Source of the DNA: Geitlerinema sp. PCC 7407
Lineage (GTDB): Bacteria > Cyanobacteriota > Cyanobacteriia > PCC-7407
Assembly: GCF_000317045.1 (NCBI RefSeq)
Contig: NC_019703.1
Span: forward strand, 62,001 to 126,000
Length of the DNA stretch: 64,000 nt
Direction of reading: 5' to 3'
This document shows positions 37,001 to 44,954 of this stretch, one piece after another (within the stretch, counting starts at the first letter, position 1; each line of letters opens with the position of its first letter). A program made the translations under genes and the position numbers. The notes beneath the pieces are model-generated. The model saw nothing but the letters and a program-made list of their open reading frames with translations, had not been told where the DNA came from and searched no databases.

Positions 37001-37623
37001 GCACCCGCCTAAAAACGCTGCGCGGCCACCGAGCATCGGTCTGGGACGTGGGCTTTAGCCCCGATGGGGAGCTGCTCGCCTCCGGGGGAAATGATTCCCT
37101 CGCGAAAATCTGGAGCCGCGAGGGACGGCTGCTGCACACGCTGGAGGGGCATCAGGCCGCCGTTTGGAAGGTTGTCTTTAGCCCGGACGGTCAGCTGTTG
37201 GCCACGGGCAGCGGCGACAAAACGGCCAAGCTGTGGACCCGAGACGGGCAGCTAGTCGCGACGCTAGCGGGCCATCAAGCCGCGATCTGGGGAATTGCCT
37301 TTAGCCCCGATGGGCAGATGATTGCCACGGCCAGCGTTGATGCCACGATCCGGCTTTGGCGGCGCGATGGCCAGCTGATCACCACCCTAGAAGGCCATCA
37401 GTCGGGGGTGCGCAGCGTGGCGTTTCATCCGACGGCCCCGATCTTGGCGTCGGCGGGCGATGACCAAACCCTGATGCTGTGGGATCTCAATCAGATTTTG
37501 TCTCTAGATCCGTTGCAGTATGCCTGTGGCTGGGTGGGCGATTTTTTGCGGACCAATCCCACTGTGGAGCCGGGCGATCGCACGCTGTGTCGAGATCTGC
37601 CGCGATCGCCCAGGACGCCGTGA
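34045..37623 (+). CDS. Membrane-anchored AAA-like ATPase with 14 WD40 repeats
   Basis: A 1192-residue protein. The N-terminal AAA-like NTPase has Walker A Ala-Arg-Gln-Met-Gly-Lys53-Ser-Ser and Walker B Phe-Ile-Asp144-Glu145. A helical stretch with coiled-coil character (about 445-485) leads to one transmembrane helix near 491-512. Residues 582-1150 contain 14 WD40 repeats with Ser-Pro-Asp-Gly and Ile-Lys-Leu-Trp signatures, enough for two seven-bladed propellers. By analogy with other WD40-NTPases it may sense a ligand or build a scaffold. It lies next to a smaller AAA-like gene with an N-terminal helix-turn-helix, and it is orthodox in codon use. Confidence 0.9.
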   Translation: MLASQNPNYAYQVGGSLPLYSASYVRRQADEDLLTGLLNGEFCYVFNARQMGKSSLRVQTLHRLQARGVRCGVLDMTAIGTHEITAEQWYASVIGFLVKEFRLTLPLAQWWRDRAHLSLISRLGEFLESVLLCQIGEPVVIFIDEIDSVLSLPFSVDDFFALIRACYNRRAEQEAYRRLSFALFGVATPRDLIADPTRTPFNIGRAIELDGFQFAEATPLLTGLGQISASPAEILHRVLTWTGGQPFLTQKLCDLIARQLGQEGAAGPETPPLAGKALVDWVVYARILQNWEAQDEPEHLKTIRDRLLYDEAKTGRLLGLYQRLLGVSGPLEPEELTTKFLKPPVATESVPFDNSAEQTALLLSGLVERRGSGLSIKNPIYQAVFNPGWVAKQLDALRPYAPNLRLWAQSGFADSSRLLRGQALQEVLAWAEGRSLSDLDYRFMAASQECDRQEVQAHLEAERLQEVEARLELERQRSLEQSQSLNRQRTLLGVLSGAMVMAIAFGLLAYSQYQRTALSELRAIALSSDALFASNQRLDALIQAIKGQQRLRRLDFSAPDLRDTLDASLRRVLLSIQEANRLSGHRSAVLTVAFSPDGQQLVSGSVDGSLKFWRRDGHLLRTLQGHQSVIRVVRFSPRGDLFASTGDDKTIKLWTPSGDLVRTIPTQIGGIWSLDFSPDGSSLIVGGSNDLIEEHSIRGPLIQTLRETNVGVRAVAFSPDGKTIAAGCMDNTIKLWTRDGVLRQTLRGHDGPVQSLAFSPDGALMVSGSDDRTIKLWQQDGTLLSTLPAHETMVKELRFHPDGQSFASASWDKTIKLWTRDGRLLNTLRGHDAAIWGMAFSPDGRAIASAGAENTVILWKTQSDFQQRFYGLTGSTRKLLFSPDGASIALVGTDKTIKLWTSHGRPLKAISGHTGSLTSIDISPDGQEFASSSEDKTIRLWSRDGTPLKTLTGHTSTALSVVWHPDGQSLASSDVEGVILLWSADGTRLKTLRGHRASVWDVGFSPDGELLASGGNDSLAKIWSREGRLLHTLEGHQAAVWKVVFSPDGQLLATGSGDKTAKLWTRDGQLVATLAGHQAAIWGIAFSPDGQMIATASVDATIRLWRRDGQLITTLEGHQSGVRSVAFHPTAPILASAGDDQTLMLWDLNQILSLDPLQYACGWVGDFLRTNPTVEPGDRTLCRDLPRSPRTP

Positions 37624-37633
37624 GACCAAGCCT

Positions 37634-39148
37634 CTAGGGCTGGGTGAACAGGGTTGGGTCGAGGTAGTTGATCCGCGCCAGGGGACTGAGGGCGGTCATT
37701 ACCTGCTGGCCGTAGGTGCGGTGAATGACGCGGCTGTCGAGGAGGGCCACGACGCCCTGGCGCTCGCGCACCGGGGCGATCGCCCGCTGGAGCGCTGCTA
37801 GGGCCTCGGGCAGCAGATACAGCCGAAACCAGTCCTGGCGCTGCTGCTTGTAGTAGGTGACTCGGCCCGCCACCAAGGGATGCTCCAGGGAGGGCAAGGG
37901 CAAAGCGGCGATCGCCAGCAGCGACGGCGCTGGCAAGACGCTCTGGTGCTGACGCCAAAACTCCCACCCCGTCACCAAAATTCCTTTTTCGTCTAGGCAG
38001 GTGCGCTCCACCTGCACCCGCGACCCAAACTCGGCGGCCAGCAGCGACCCCAGCTGAGCCTTGAGGGGCACATCGCCCACCAGGACCACCGCCGGACCGG
38101 GCGCCGCGGCGCTAGCGCTCAGGAGCGATCGCAGCTCGCGCACCACCGCCCCCTGGTACTCCGGCGTGTTGGGCATCGGCACAGACTCCGGCAAATACAG
38201 CTGGATCAGCTCCGTCTGGCGATCGGGCGCAAACTTGATGCACGTCAGCTCGCCCAGGCCCAGGCGCTGGCGATAGATGGGCGCTTCGGCTTCCAGGTCC
38301 AGCGCCCCGCCAATCACCACCACCGGCTGGCGCTCCCAGACCCCCCGCAGGGTCGGCGCCAGCTCCACCGGGCTGGCCTGGATCGTAAACTGCCCCGCGC
38401 GTCGGTCTACCGTTGCCCACAGCAGCGAATTCGCCGCCGCGAAAGCCTGCCAAAAGCGCTGCCAAACCTCGGGCAGCCCGCCCGGCACCGCTGGCAGCCC
38501 GGTGCGCAGGTACTCCAGCGCCGACTGCTCGGGGGCCTCGACCAGGTGGCAGCCGTAGGGATTGCTCGGGTGCTGAAATAGCGATCGCGTCAAAAAGACC
38601 CGCGTATCGCGAATCAGCTCCGTCTGCTCCGGACAGGCCAGCATCAAATCATTCCAGGCCAAGGGCTGGACCTGCACCGTCAAATGGCTGTGGGCCCAGG
38701 ATTCTAGGTCATCGGCCCCGTCGAGAATCGTCGGAATCCCGTCTGGAATCGTCGGCTGCGCGGCGAGGCGATCGCTCAGCCACGCCTCCGGCGACATCAG
38801 CAGCAGTCCCTGAAAATCGTCCCCTGGCCAGCGATCGCCCCGCCGGATCGTCTTGGGGCTCGAGATCCACTGCTGCAGCCGCGGGATCTCCACCATCAGC
38901 AGCCGCTGCTGCACCCCTTCTGGCGCCACAATGACCACCGACTCCGGCCAGCACAGCACCGGCATCAGATAGCTCAGGCGATAGCGACCGTAGCCCCCCG
39001 ATGGCGGCTCCGCCTGTAGCAGCGCACTCCGTCCAAGCCGCAGTGCCCGCGCCACCAGCCGAGCCATCGTCAAGTGATGGGGCCAAAACGGCTCTCCCTG
39101 TTCCCGCAGGAAAGCCCGCAATTGCTGATGAACTTCTACCTCAATCAC
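37634..39148 (-). CDS. DinG/XPD-type helicase relative with degenerate motor motifs
   Basis: A 504-residue protein from GTG 39148. Its C-terminal part (Gly-Val-Val-Ala-Leu-Leu-Asp-Ser-Arg-Val) matches the last helicase motif of DinG-like proteins. Where a Walker A (Ala-Gly-Thr-Gly-Thr-Gly-Lys-Thr) should stand, the sequence reads Ala-Glu-Pro-Pro-Ser-Gly-Gly-Tyr-Gly (about residues 44-52), with no Lys-Thr. The DEAH motif is replaced by Asp-Gly-Ala-Asp-Asp. ATP hydrolysis is therefore doubtful. The protein may bind DNA or act as a partner of an active helicase. Its 3' end nearly abuts the WD40 gene. Confidence 0.65.
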   Translation of the reverse strand: MIEVEVHQQLRAFLREQGEPFWPHHLTMARLVARALRLGRSALLQAEPPSGGYGRYRLSYLMPVLCWPESVVIVAPEGVQQRLLMVEIPRLQQWISSPKTIRRGDRWPGDDFQGLLLMSPEAWLSDRLAAQPTIPDGIPTILDGADDLESWAHSHLTVQVQPLAWNDLMLACPEQTELIRDTRVFLTRSLFQHPSNPYGCHLVEAPEQSALEYLRTGLPAVPGGLPEVWQRFWQAFAAANSLLWATVDRRAGQFTIQASPVELAPTLRGVWERQPVVVIGGALDLEAEAPIYRQRLGLGELTCIKFAPDRQTELIQLYLPESVPMPNTPEYQGAVVRELRSLLSASAAAPGPAVVLVGDVPLKAQLGSLLAAEFGSRVQVERTCLDEKGILVTGWEFWRQHQSVLPAPSLLAIAALPLPSLEHPLVAGRVTYYKQQRQDWFRLYLLPEALAALQRAIAPVRERQGVVALLDSRVIHRTYGQQVMTALSPLARINYLDPTLFTQP

Positions 39149-39340
39149 AGATCGGCAATATGGCAAGGAGTGCAAAAACTTTGTTGATAGAACAGACCCC
39201 ACAAGGGCAAAGTTCCCTGCGCCGCGGTCTGCGATCGCCCCCGATCGCTCAACCCACGATCTGGGACCCGCTTCAGCCAGGCAGCAGCCTCGCTGCCAAC
39301 TTTTCACCGAAGCGTGACTCTAGCCTAACCCAAACCCCCC

Positions 39341-39371
39341 GGAAAGGCCGGACGAGCTCTCCTGGCCTTCC
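39341..39371 (-). terminator. Possible terminator of the first pentapeptide gene
   Basis: Imperfect inverted repeat (GGAAAGGCC...GGCCTTCC) starting 20 bp past the stop on the minus strand. Only a short T run follows, so it is a weak candidate. Confidence 0.35.
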
Positions 39372-39390
39372 AGCGCGATCGCCCTGCGCC

Positions 39391-40956
39391 TCAGCGCTGA
39401 TGCGTACTTGTCCCGTGCTCCTGGTAATAGAACCCCTGCAAAAATTCCCGCACCGTATTAGCAGAAGGCATTTGGCCCATCGGCGTCGATCGCGCCGTCA
39501 CCAGCACCTCCTCCACCACCCCCTGGGGCGAAATCAAGCGACGGCCAAAATCCGGGTGCCGATGCACCAACAGCTGCTGATCGCTGGAATTGGTAATCGA
39601 CACCCGCGTCGGCACCCGGAAAAACTCCAGCTCCGACACCCGCGCCGGCATCTCCACCCCCTCAAAGGCGGCCACCATCTCCCCCAGCAGATACTCCATC
39701 ATCTGCAAGTGAGCCCGCTCCTTGGGCCGGTTGGCCACCGTCTCCTGCATCATCGTCAGCATCATCTCGATATTGCGATGGGTGGCTCCCCCATCCTTGA
39801 AAGGCATGATGAAGGCATAGGCCAGCAGCAGCAAATGCTCATCGCTCTTGGCCCGAAACTTGAGCACCGTGCGGCGCCGGCACACCTCCACGCTGGGAGG
39901 CTGCCCCAGCTGGGGATAGCGCTCGGTCAGGCGCTGGTAGGCCTCCGATAGCGCGAAGTTCTCGGCATAGCCCAGCGCCGCATCTACCTCCAGCTCGATG
40001 GTGGGCGGCACCGCATTAAAAAATTGGCGGGCCGATTCGATATTGAGGTGGTGAATGTGGCTGCTGTCGCCCTTATCGCTCAAATCGACCCACTCGCAGG
40101 TCATGCCGTCGGTCTTCAGGCCAAAGCGGGACACCCCGTAGAGCTTGGCCCCTGTGAGAATAGCGCCGCTCAGATCCGCCCCGATCCAGTCCGCATCGAT
40201 CAGCGTGGCTTGGGTCAGGTCCGCGTGAACAAAGCTGGTGTTGAGCAGATTGGCGTGGCTGAGGTTCGCCCCAATGAGATTGGCCCCGCTGAGTTTGGCG
40301 TCGCTGAGGTCTGCCCAGCGCAGGTCAGCGCCGCTGAGGTCCACCCAGCGCAGGTTGGCGCCGCTGAGGTTGGCGCCGCTGAGGTTGGCACGGCCCAGGT
40401 TGGCGTGGCGCAGCTCGGCGCCCCGCAGGTTGGCAGCCCGCAGGCTGGCCCGGTTGAGGTTGGCGCCGTGGAGCATCGCCTGCTCGAGGTGGGCTGCGGC
40501 TAGGGAGGCCCCTTGAACGTTGGCGCCGCTGAGGTTGGCGCCGTTGAGGTTGGCGAGGCGCAGCTGGGCTTCGCGCAGGTCAGCCTCGGTGAGATCGGCT
40601 TCTAGCAGGTTGGCCTCGGAGAGGTTGGCCCGGATGAGCTCGGCCCGAATTAGCTGAGCGCGCACCAGCTGCGCCTCGCTGAGGTCTGCTCGAATCAGGT
40701 TGGCGACGTTGAGGACGGCTTCGTTGAGGCAGGCGCCGCTGAGGTTGGCGCTGCTCAGGCGGGCGACGTTGAGCTTGGCCCGCTGGAGGTTGGCCCGATT
40801 GAGGTTGGCGCCGCTGAGGTTGGCAATGCTGAGGTTGATGTCTCTCAGGTCGGCGCCGCTGAGATTGACCTGGCTCAAATTGGCCTCGCGAAGCTCTAGG
40901 GCGGTAAAGTTTCGTTCTCCCGCCGCGTACCGATCCAAGAGTTCCGTGATGTTCAT
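39391..40956 (-). CDS. Pentapeptide-repeat protein (copy A)
   Basis: A 521-residue protein. Residues about 15-285 consist of some fifty pentapeptides of the form Ala-(Asn/Asp)-Leu-x-x, which fold as a right-handed quadrilateral beta-helix. The C-terminal 235 residues form a non-repetitive domain shared with copy B. That domain holds an Arg-Arg-Arg-Thr-Val-Leu-Lys-Phe segment and ends with Gln-Gln-Leu-Leu-Val-His-Arg-His-Pro-Asp-Phe-Gly-Arg-Arg. No signal peptide is seen. Pentapeptide proteins may mimic DNA (gyrase inhibitors) or serve as scaffolds; neither is shown here. Confidence 0.9.
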   Translation of the reverse strand: MNITELLDRYAAGERNFTALELREANLSQVNLSGADLRDINLSIANLSGANLNRANLQRAKLNVARLSSANLSGACLNEAVLNVANLIRADLSEAQLVRAQLIRAELIRANLSEANLLEADLTEADLREAQLRLANLNGANLSGANVQGASLAAAHLEQAMLHGANLNRASLRAANLRGAELRHANLGRANLSGANLSGANLRWVDLSGADLRWADLSDAKLSGANLIGANLSHANLLNTSFVHADLTQATLIDADWIGADLSGAILTGAKLYGVSRFGLKTDGMTCEWVDLSDKGDSSHIHHLNIESARQFFNAVPPTIELEVDAALGYAENFALSEAYQRLTERYPQLGQPPSVEVCRRRTVLKFRAKSDEHLLLLAYAFIMPFKDGGATHRNIEMMLTMMQETVANRPKERAHLQMMEYLLGEMVAAFEGVEMPARVSELEFFRVPTRVSITNSSDQQLLVHRHPDFGRRLISPQGVVEEVLVTARSTPMGQMPSANTVREFLQGFYYQEHGTSTHQR

Positions 40957-41433
40957 TGGGATGCCCTGAACGCACTGAGTCTATTCACCAACCGCACCTT
41001 CGGCGATCGCCTCCAGTGCAAGCTTTTTGCGCACTGCTGAGCGCGATCGCTTTCCCAAAGGCCCCGTTTCCAGGCTGATGCCAGCCTTTCCCCCAGCCGT
41101 TGCCCATCGTGCTCTTGCCATTCCTACGACGCTCTCACACCCAGCGTCAATTGAGTGCTTGACAGCTTCGATGGAAGCCGTATTTTCACGGATTTCCCAG
41201 GCAGCCTTGGGCGAGAGAAGGATCACCGCTGAGCAAAGAAAGTTCAGACAGCAGACCGCTGGGGGACAGGGCAGCTCGGGCGCGATCGCCGACTGCGAAA
41301 TAAAAAGGCTTTTGCTAAAAAAACATACTTGGTTTTAGTTATGCCCATTTTTGAGCAGTTTCACTCGCGTCCCTCGGAGGAAGTGGCGGACTCCAGGCGA
41401 GTGCTTTGACTGCGATCGCGCGCGGCCGCAACT
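40957..41433. other. Spacer between the pentapeptide paralogues
   Basis: About 480 bp. An 81-codon minus frame (40981-41226) has no recognisable family and is probably not a gene. The promoter of copy A should lie here. The part near 41310-41345 is A/T-rich. Confidence 0.45.
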
Positions 41434-42999
41434 TCACAAGTCGTGGAAGTGCCGCACAAAGTCGGCTGTCACGCTGAGGGGCGGCAGCAAAAAGGGAGCG
41501 GCTTTTTGGGGTGGGGGCGTCGGCAGGGGGGAGGCGGTCGGGTTCGGGGAGGCCTCGACCTCGCTCATAAAGCGCTTGCCAAAGGCCGGATGGTGGTAGA
41601 CCGTGAGGCGCTGGTTGCTGGAGTTGATCAGCATGGTTTGGGTGGGCGTCTGGAAGAAGGCACCCCGCTGGGCGAGGCGCGGCAGGTTGTCGAGGATGGT
41701 CACGCCGTCGATTTGGGCGGCGAGCTGGTGCAGAACTTCGCTGAAGGTTTCGGGGGGAGTTTTGGTGTTGCTTTCTGCACTGCCGTCCTGGAGCGATCGC
41801 ACCATTTCCAGAAGATTTGTCTGGGTGACCGCCGCGTCCTCAAAGGGCAAAATCGCGCTGTAGGCGGTCGCAAACAGCTGCACGTTGCTGGCGACTTGAA
41901 ACAAGATCACCGTTCGCCGGGGGCCCACCTGGATGCTGGGCGGATGGGCCATCACGGGCGATCGCCGGGCGATTTGCCGATAGATCACCGCCAGGGATAC
42001 CGCCGCATCGGGATCGAGGGGCGCATCCACCGTGATTTGCACCGTCGGCAGCGTTTCGTTAAAAAACTGTCGGCAGTCTTCCTGAGAGAGGTATTGAATC
42101 TGGCTGTTGTCCCCCTGGGGGCTCAGATCGACCCACTCACAGGTCAAATCTTCGACTTTGAGCCCATAGCGAGACACCCCATGGAGCTTGGCCCCCGTCA
42201 GGGTCGCCCCGGTCAGCTCCGCCCCGATCCAGTCCGTCCCGATCAGGTTCGCCCGGGACAAATCAGCGTGGATCAAGCTGGCGTGGGTCAAGTTCACATT
42301 GCGCAGGTCGGCCCCCACAATGGCGGCGCCGCTGAGCTTGGCCTCCGTCAGGTCCGCCCCCCGCAGGCGCGCCCCGGTGAGATTGGCCCAGCGCAGGTTG
42401 GCCCCGTGGAGATCGGCGCCGATCAGCAGGATTTCGCTCAGGTTGGCCAGCCGCAGCTCCGCATTTCGGAAGTTGGCGCGGGTGGCATTGGCGCGGTTGA
42501 GGTCTGCCCCGCGCAGGTTGGCCTGGTCGAAGACCGCATCGGCCAGGGTCGCCCGGTGAAAGTTGACTTCGCTCAGGTTGGCGCGGCTGAAGTTGGCCTG
42601 ATGGAGCTGGGCTTCCTGGAGCTGGGCGCCCCCCAGATCGGCGCTGTCGAGGGTGGCCTGCTTGAGGTCGGCTCGCATGAGCTCGGCGCGGATCAGGGCG
42701 GCTTGGTTGAGGTTAGCTCCGGTGAGGTCGGCCCGCACGAGGTTGGCGACATTCAGGATGCAGCTGCTGAGGTTGGCGCCGCTGAGGTTGGCGCCGCTGA
42801 GCTTGGCGACGTTGAGGCGTGCTCCTCGCAGGTCCGCGCCGCTGAGATTCGCGCCGCTGAGATTGGCTACGCTGAGGTCGGCACCGCTGAGGTCGATATG
42901 GCTGAGGTTGGCGCGGCTGAGGTTGGCTTCCCGCAGGTCCATGCCCCCAAAATTCCGCTCACCAGCCCCGTATCGCTTCAGAAGTTCTTCAGCTTTCAT
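41434..42999 (-). CDS. Pentapeptide-repeat protein (copy B)
   Basis: Also 521 residues and parallel to copy A: the same N-terminal form (Leu-Leu-x-Arg-Tyr-x-Ala-Gly-Glu-Arg-Asn-Phe), about 270 residues of pentapeptides, then a homologous C-terminal domain with Gly-Pro-Arg-Arg-Thr-Val-Ile-Leu-Phe and Tyr-His-His-Pro-Ala-Phe-Gly-Lys-Arg. The two genes clearly arose by tandem duplication and have since diverged. The C-terminus of copy B is longer in Pro and Ser. Confidence 0.9.
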   Translation of the reverse strand: MKAEELLKRYGAGERNFGGMDLREANLSRANLSHIDLSGADLSVANLSGANLSGADLRGARLNVAKLSGANLSGANLSSCILNVANLVRADLTGANLNQAALIRAELMRADLKQATLDSADLGGAQLQEAQLHQANFSRANLSEVNFHRATLADAVFDQANLRGADLNRANATRANFRNAELRLANLSEILLIGADLHGANLRWANLTGARLRGADLTEAKLSGAAIVGADLRNVNLTHASLIHADLSRANLIGTDWIGAELTGATLTGAKLHGVSRYGLKVEDLTCEWVDLSPQGDNSQIQYLSQEDCRQFFNETLPTVQITVDAPLDPDAAVSLAVIYRQIARRSPVMAHPPSIQVGPRRTVILFQVASNVQLFATAYSAILPFEDAAVTQTNLLEMVRSLQDGSAESNTKTPPETFSEVLHQLAAQIDGVTILDNLPRLAQRGAFFQTPTQTMLINSSNQRLTVYHHPAFGKRFMSEVEASPNPTASPLPTPPPQKAAPFLLPPLSVTADFVRHFHDL

Positions 43000-43231
43000 A
43001 CACCGTTTCTACGTCCCAGCGGTTGTTGGCGAATTATCGCAAGTTTTGGCCAGGGTTTTTGCCCAGCCCGGCAGGAAAAACGGGATTTGCGCCCTAGTGC
43101 TCACTAAGGGCGATCGCCCTTGGCGGACCCCTTTGGCCTAGCCGTCATCGATTCTCTCTACTGTGACAGTAGCCTAGGCAAAGCAGTCCGTGGGCTAGGA
43201 TCAGGAATCGCTGCGATCGCGAGGCGTCGGT

Positions 43232-44071
43232 ATGAAAGTTGGAATTGTCGGCCTAGGGCTCATTGGGGGATCGCTGGGGCTAGACCTGCGGGCTTTGGGC
43301 CACTGGGTGGTGGGATCGAGTCGGCGGCCCGAGACGGGCGATCGCGCTCTAGAGCTGGGCGTGGTGGATGAAGCGAGTCCGGACTTGGCCATTATGGCCC
43401 AAGCGGAGGTGGTGTTTTTGTGTACGCCCATTGAGGCGATCGCCCCTGCCGTAGCGGCGCTGCGTCCTCATTTGCGTCCTGAAACTATTTTGACGGATGT
43501 TGGCTCAGTGAAGGCGCCCATTGTGGAAGCGATCGCGCCTCTGTGGCCCAATTTTATTGGCGGTCACCCCATGGCGGGTACCGAATTTAGCGGCGTCGAG
43601 GCGGCCCAGCGGCGTCTGTTTGAGGGCCGGCCCTACGTGCTGACGCCCACCGCTACGACCCCTCCGACCGCCTGCGAAACCGTGGCGGCGATCGCCCGCT
43701 CTCTCCAGGCGGAGGTCTACGAGTGCGCCCCCGATATTCACGATCGGGCCGTGGCCTGGATTTCGCACCTGCCGGTCATGGTCAGCGGCAGCCTGATCGC
43801 CGCCTGCGAAGGCGAGCGCGATCCTCTGGTTCACAAAATGGCCCAGTGCTTTGCTAGCTCGGGCTTTCGGGACACGAGCCGAGTCGGCGGCGGCAACCCT
43901 GAGCTGGGGCTAATGATGGCACGCTATAACCAAGCGGCCTTGGTGCGATCGCTCCGGGCCTACCGCGATCGCCTCGACCAGGTGATTCATCTGATCGAGG
44001 ACGAACAGTGGGACGCCCTGCACGAGCAGCTCCAGGCCCAGCAGCAGGCCCGGCCCGCCTACCTGAAGTGA
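43232..44071 (+). CDS. tyrA: Arogenate/prephenate dehydrogenase
   Basis: A 279-residue enzyme of tyrosine synthesis. The Rossmann motif Gly7-Leu-Gly9-Leu-Ile-Gly12 starts the protein, and the substrate-side motifs Gly-Gly-His-Pro-Met-Ala-Gly-Thr and His-Asp-Arg-Ala-Val-Ala are present. In cyanobacteria this form uses L-arogenate and NADP+; the cofactor choice is plausible from Ser-Ser-Arg-Arg after the second strand. Tyrosine also feeds homogentisate for tocopherol. Confidence 0.93.
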   Translation: MKVGIVGLGLIGGSLGLDLRALGHWVVGSSRRPETGDRALELGVVDEASPDLAIMAQAEVVFLCTPIEAIAPAVAALRPHLRPETILTDVGSVKAPIVEAIAPLWPNFIGGHPMAGTEFSGVEAAQRRLFEGRPYVLTPTATTPPTACETVAAIARSLQAEVYECAPDIHDRAVAWISHLPVMVSGSLIAACEGERDPLVHKMAQCFASSGFRDTSRVGGGNPELGLMMARYNQAALVRSLRAYRDRLDQVIHLIEDEQWDALHEQLQAQQQARPAYLK

Positions 44072-44093
44072 CGTCCGGGCTGCTTGCCGGGGC

Positions 44094-44834
44094 CTAGAAC
44101 CAGTACTTGGGATAGACCCGATCTCGCGCCAGGTTATTGAACAGGACCGCGCAGCTCACCAGGATGATCGCTCCCGGCAGCACCGGCATCCACAGGAAGC
44201 TCCAGGACGCCTTGGACATCAGCACCACCAGGGGCGTCGCCCCGGCAGGCGGATGGAGCGTGCTGGTGATCTGCATGATGCCGATGGAGGTCGCCACGGC
44301 CAGCGCCATCACCCACCACTCAGCCCCGAAGGTGTGCAGCAGGGTCAAGCTGATCAAGGTGGCCAAACAGTGGCCCCCGATCACGTTGCGGGGCTGAGCC
44401 AGGGGACTGTCCGGTGCCCCAAAAATCAGGACGCAGGTCGCACCAAAGGGCGCGATCAGCAGGGGGGCACCGACCCAGGCCGAGGGGTAGCTGGTGGCGG
44501 TGATGCCGATGAAGGCCCCCAGCCAGGACCAGAAAATATAGCGAAAACGCAGCTTTGGGGGACGCCCCCGGCCGCCGCGCATTTTGGTGAGATAGAAGCG
44601 AGTGCGGCGAGTCAGAGGATGACGCTGGGCAGATTTGGCGAAACTGCGCTCCAGCACTTCTCGCACAAGCGGGTACTTCCGGAGCGATCGCGACCTTGAG
44701 CCAGTTTGATGGGGTTTCACAGGCAAGGGGGTAGGCAGGACAGCAGTCACGGCAGCCGGTGCGAAGCGTTTCCTCGGGCGATCGCCGAAGCACTCCAACC
44801 CGCTGCAACAGCGCGCAACTTCACAAGTCGTCAC
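44094..44834 (-). CDS. HPP family membrane protein
   Basis: A membrane protein of up to 246 residues. The family hallmark His-Pro-Pro-Ala-Gly-Ala-Thr-Pro is present near the fourth hydrophobic segment. About four transmembrane helices are visible in the last 160 residues. In a cyanobacterium and in Arabidopsis chloroplasts, HPP proteins have been linked to nitrite transport; whether this copy does so is unknown. The start is uncertain: GTG 44834 gives a long basic N-terminus, while ATG 44582 gives a compact core of 162 residues. Confidence 0.8.
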   Translation of the reverse strand: MTTCEVARCCSGLECFGDRPRKRFAPAAVTAVLPTPLPVKPHQTGSRSRSLRKYPLVREVLERSFAKSAQRHPLTRRTRFYLTKMRGGRGRPPKLRFRYIFWSWLGAFIGITATSYPSAWVGAPLLIAPFGATCVLIFGAPDSPLAQPRNVIGGHCLATLISLTLLHTFGAEWWVMALAVATSIGIMQITSTLHPPAGATPLVVLMSKASWSFLWMPVLPGAIILVSCAVLFNNLARDRVYPKYWF

Positions 44835-44954
44835 GCAAAACTGTTACATAGGATACAAAATTACAAATGCTTAAGCAATAGTACCCAGCAAATTAAATCT
44901 GCTTGTGCTCCCCGCGATCGCCTGTTCAGGGGCGATCGCGCGCCCCATTTCCCC

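Noticed and set aside
31015-37623. Idea that the TnpB and AAA genes form one island with the signalling operon
   Set aside because: Base composition, HIP1 density and codon habit of the AAA genes resemble the flanks, and the TnpB element has its own ends; there is no shared border or integrase.
40240-40960. Dense short repeats (GTTGGCGCCGCTGAG-like)
   Set aside because: These are the codons of pentapeptide repeats, not a CRISPR or intergenic repeat array; spacing follows 15-base units in frame.
40981-41226. 81-codon minus frame between the pentapeptide genes
   Set aside because: No family resemblance and no ribosome site; a gene fragment could not be shown.
41443-43107. 554-codon open frame on the plus strand
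   Set aside because: Antisense to pentapeptide copy B. The repeats of the real gene keep the opposite frame open; the protein is a Gly/Val/Gln-rich repeat artefact.
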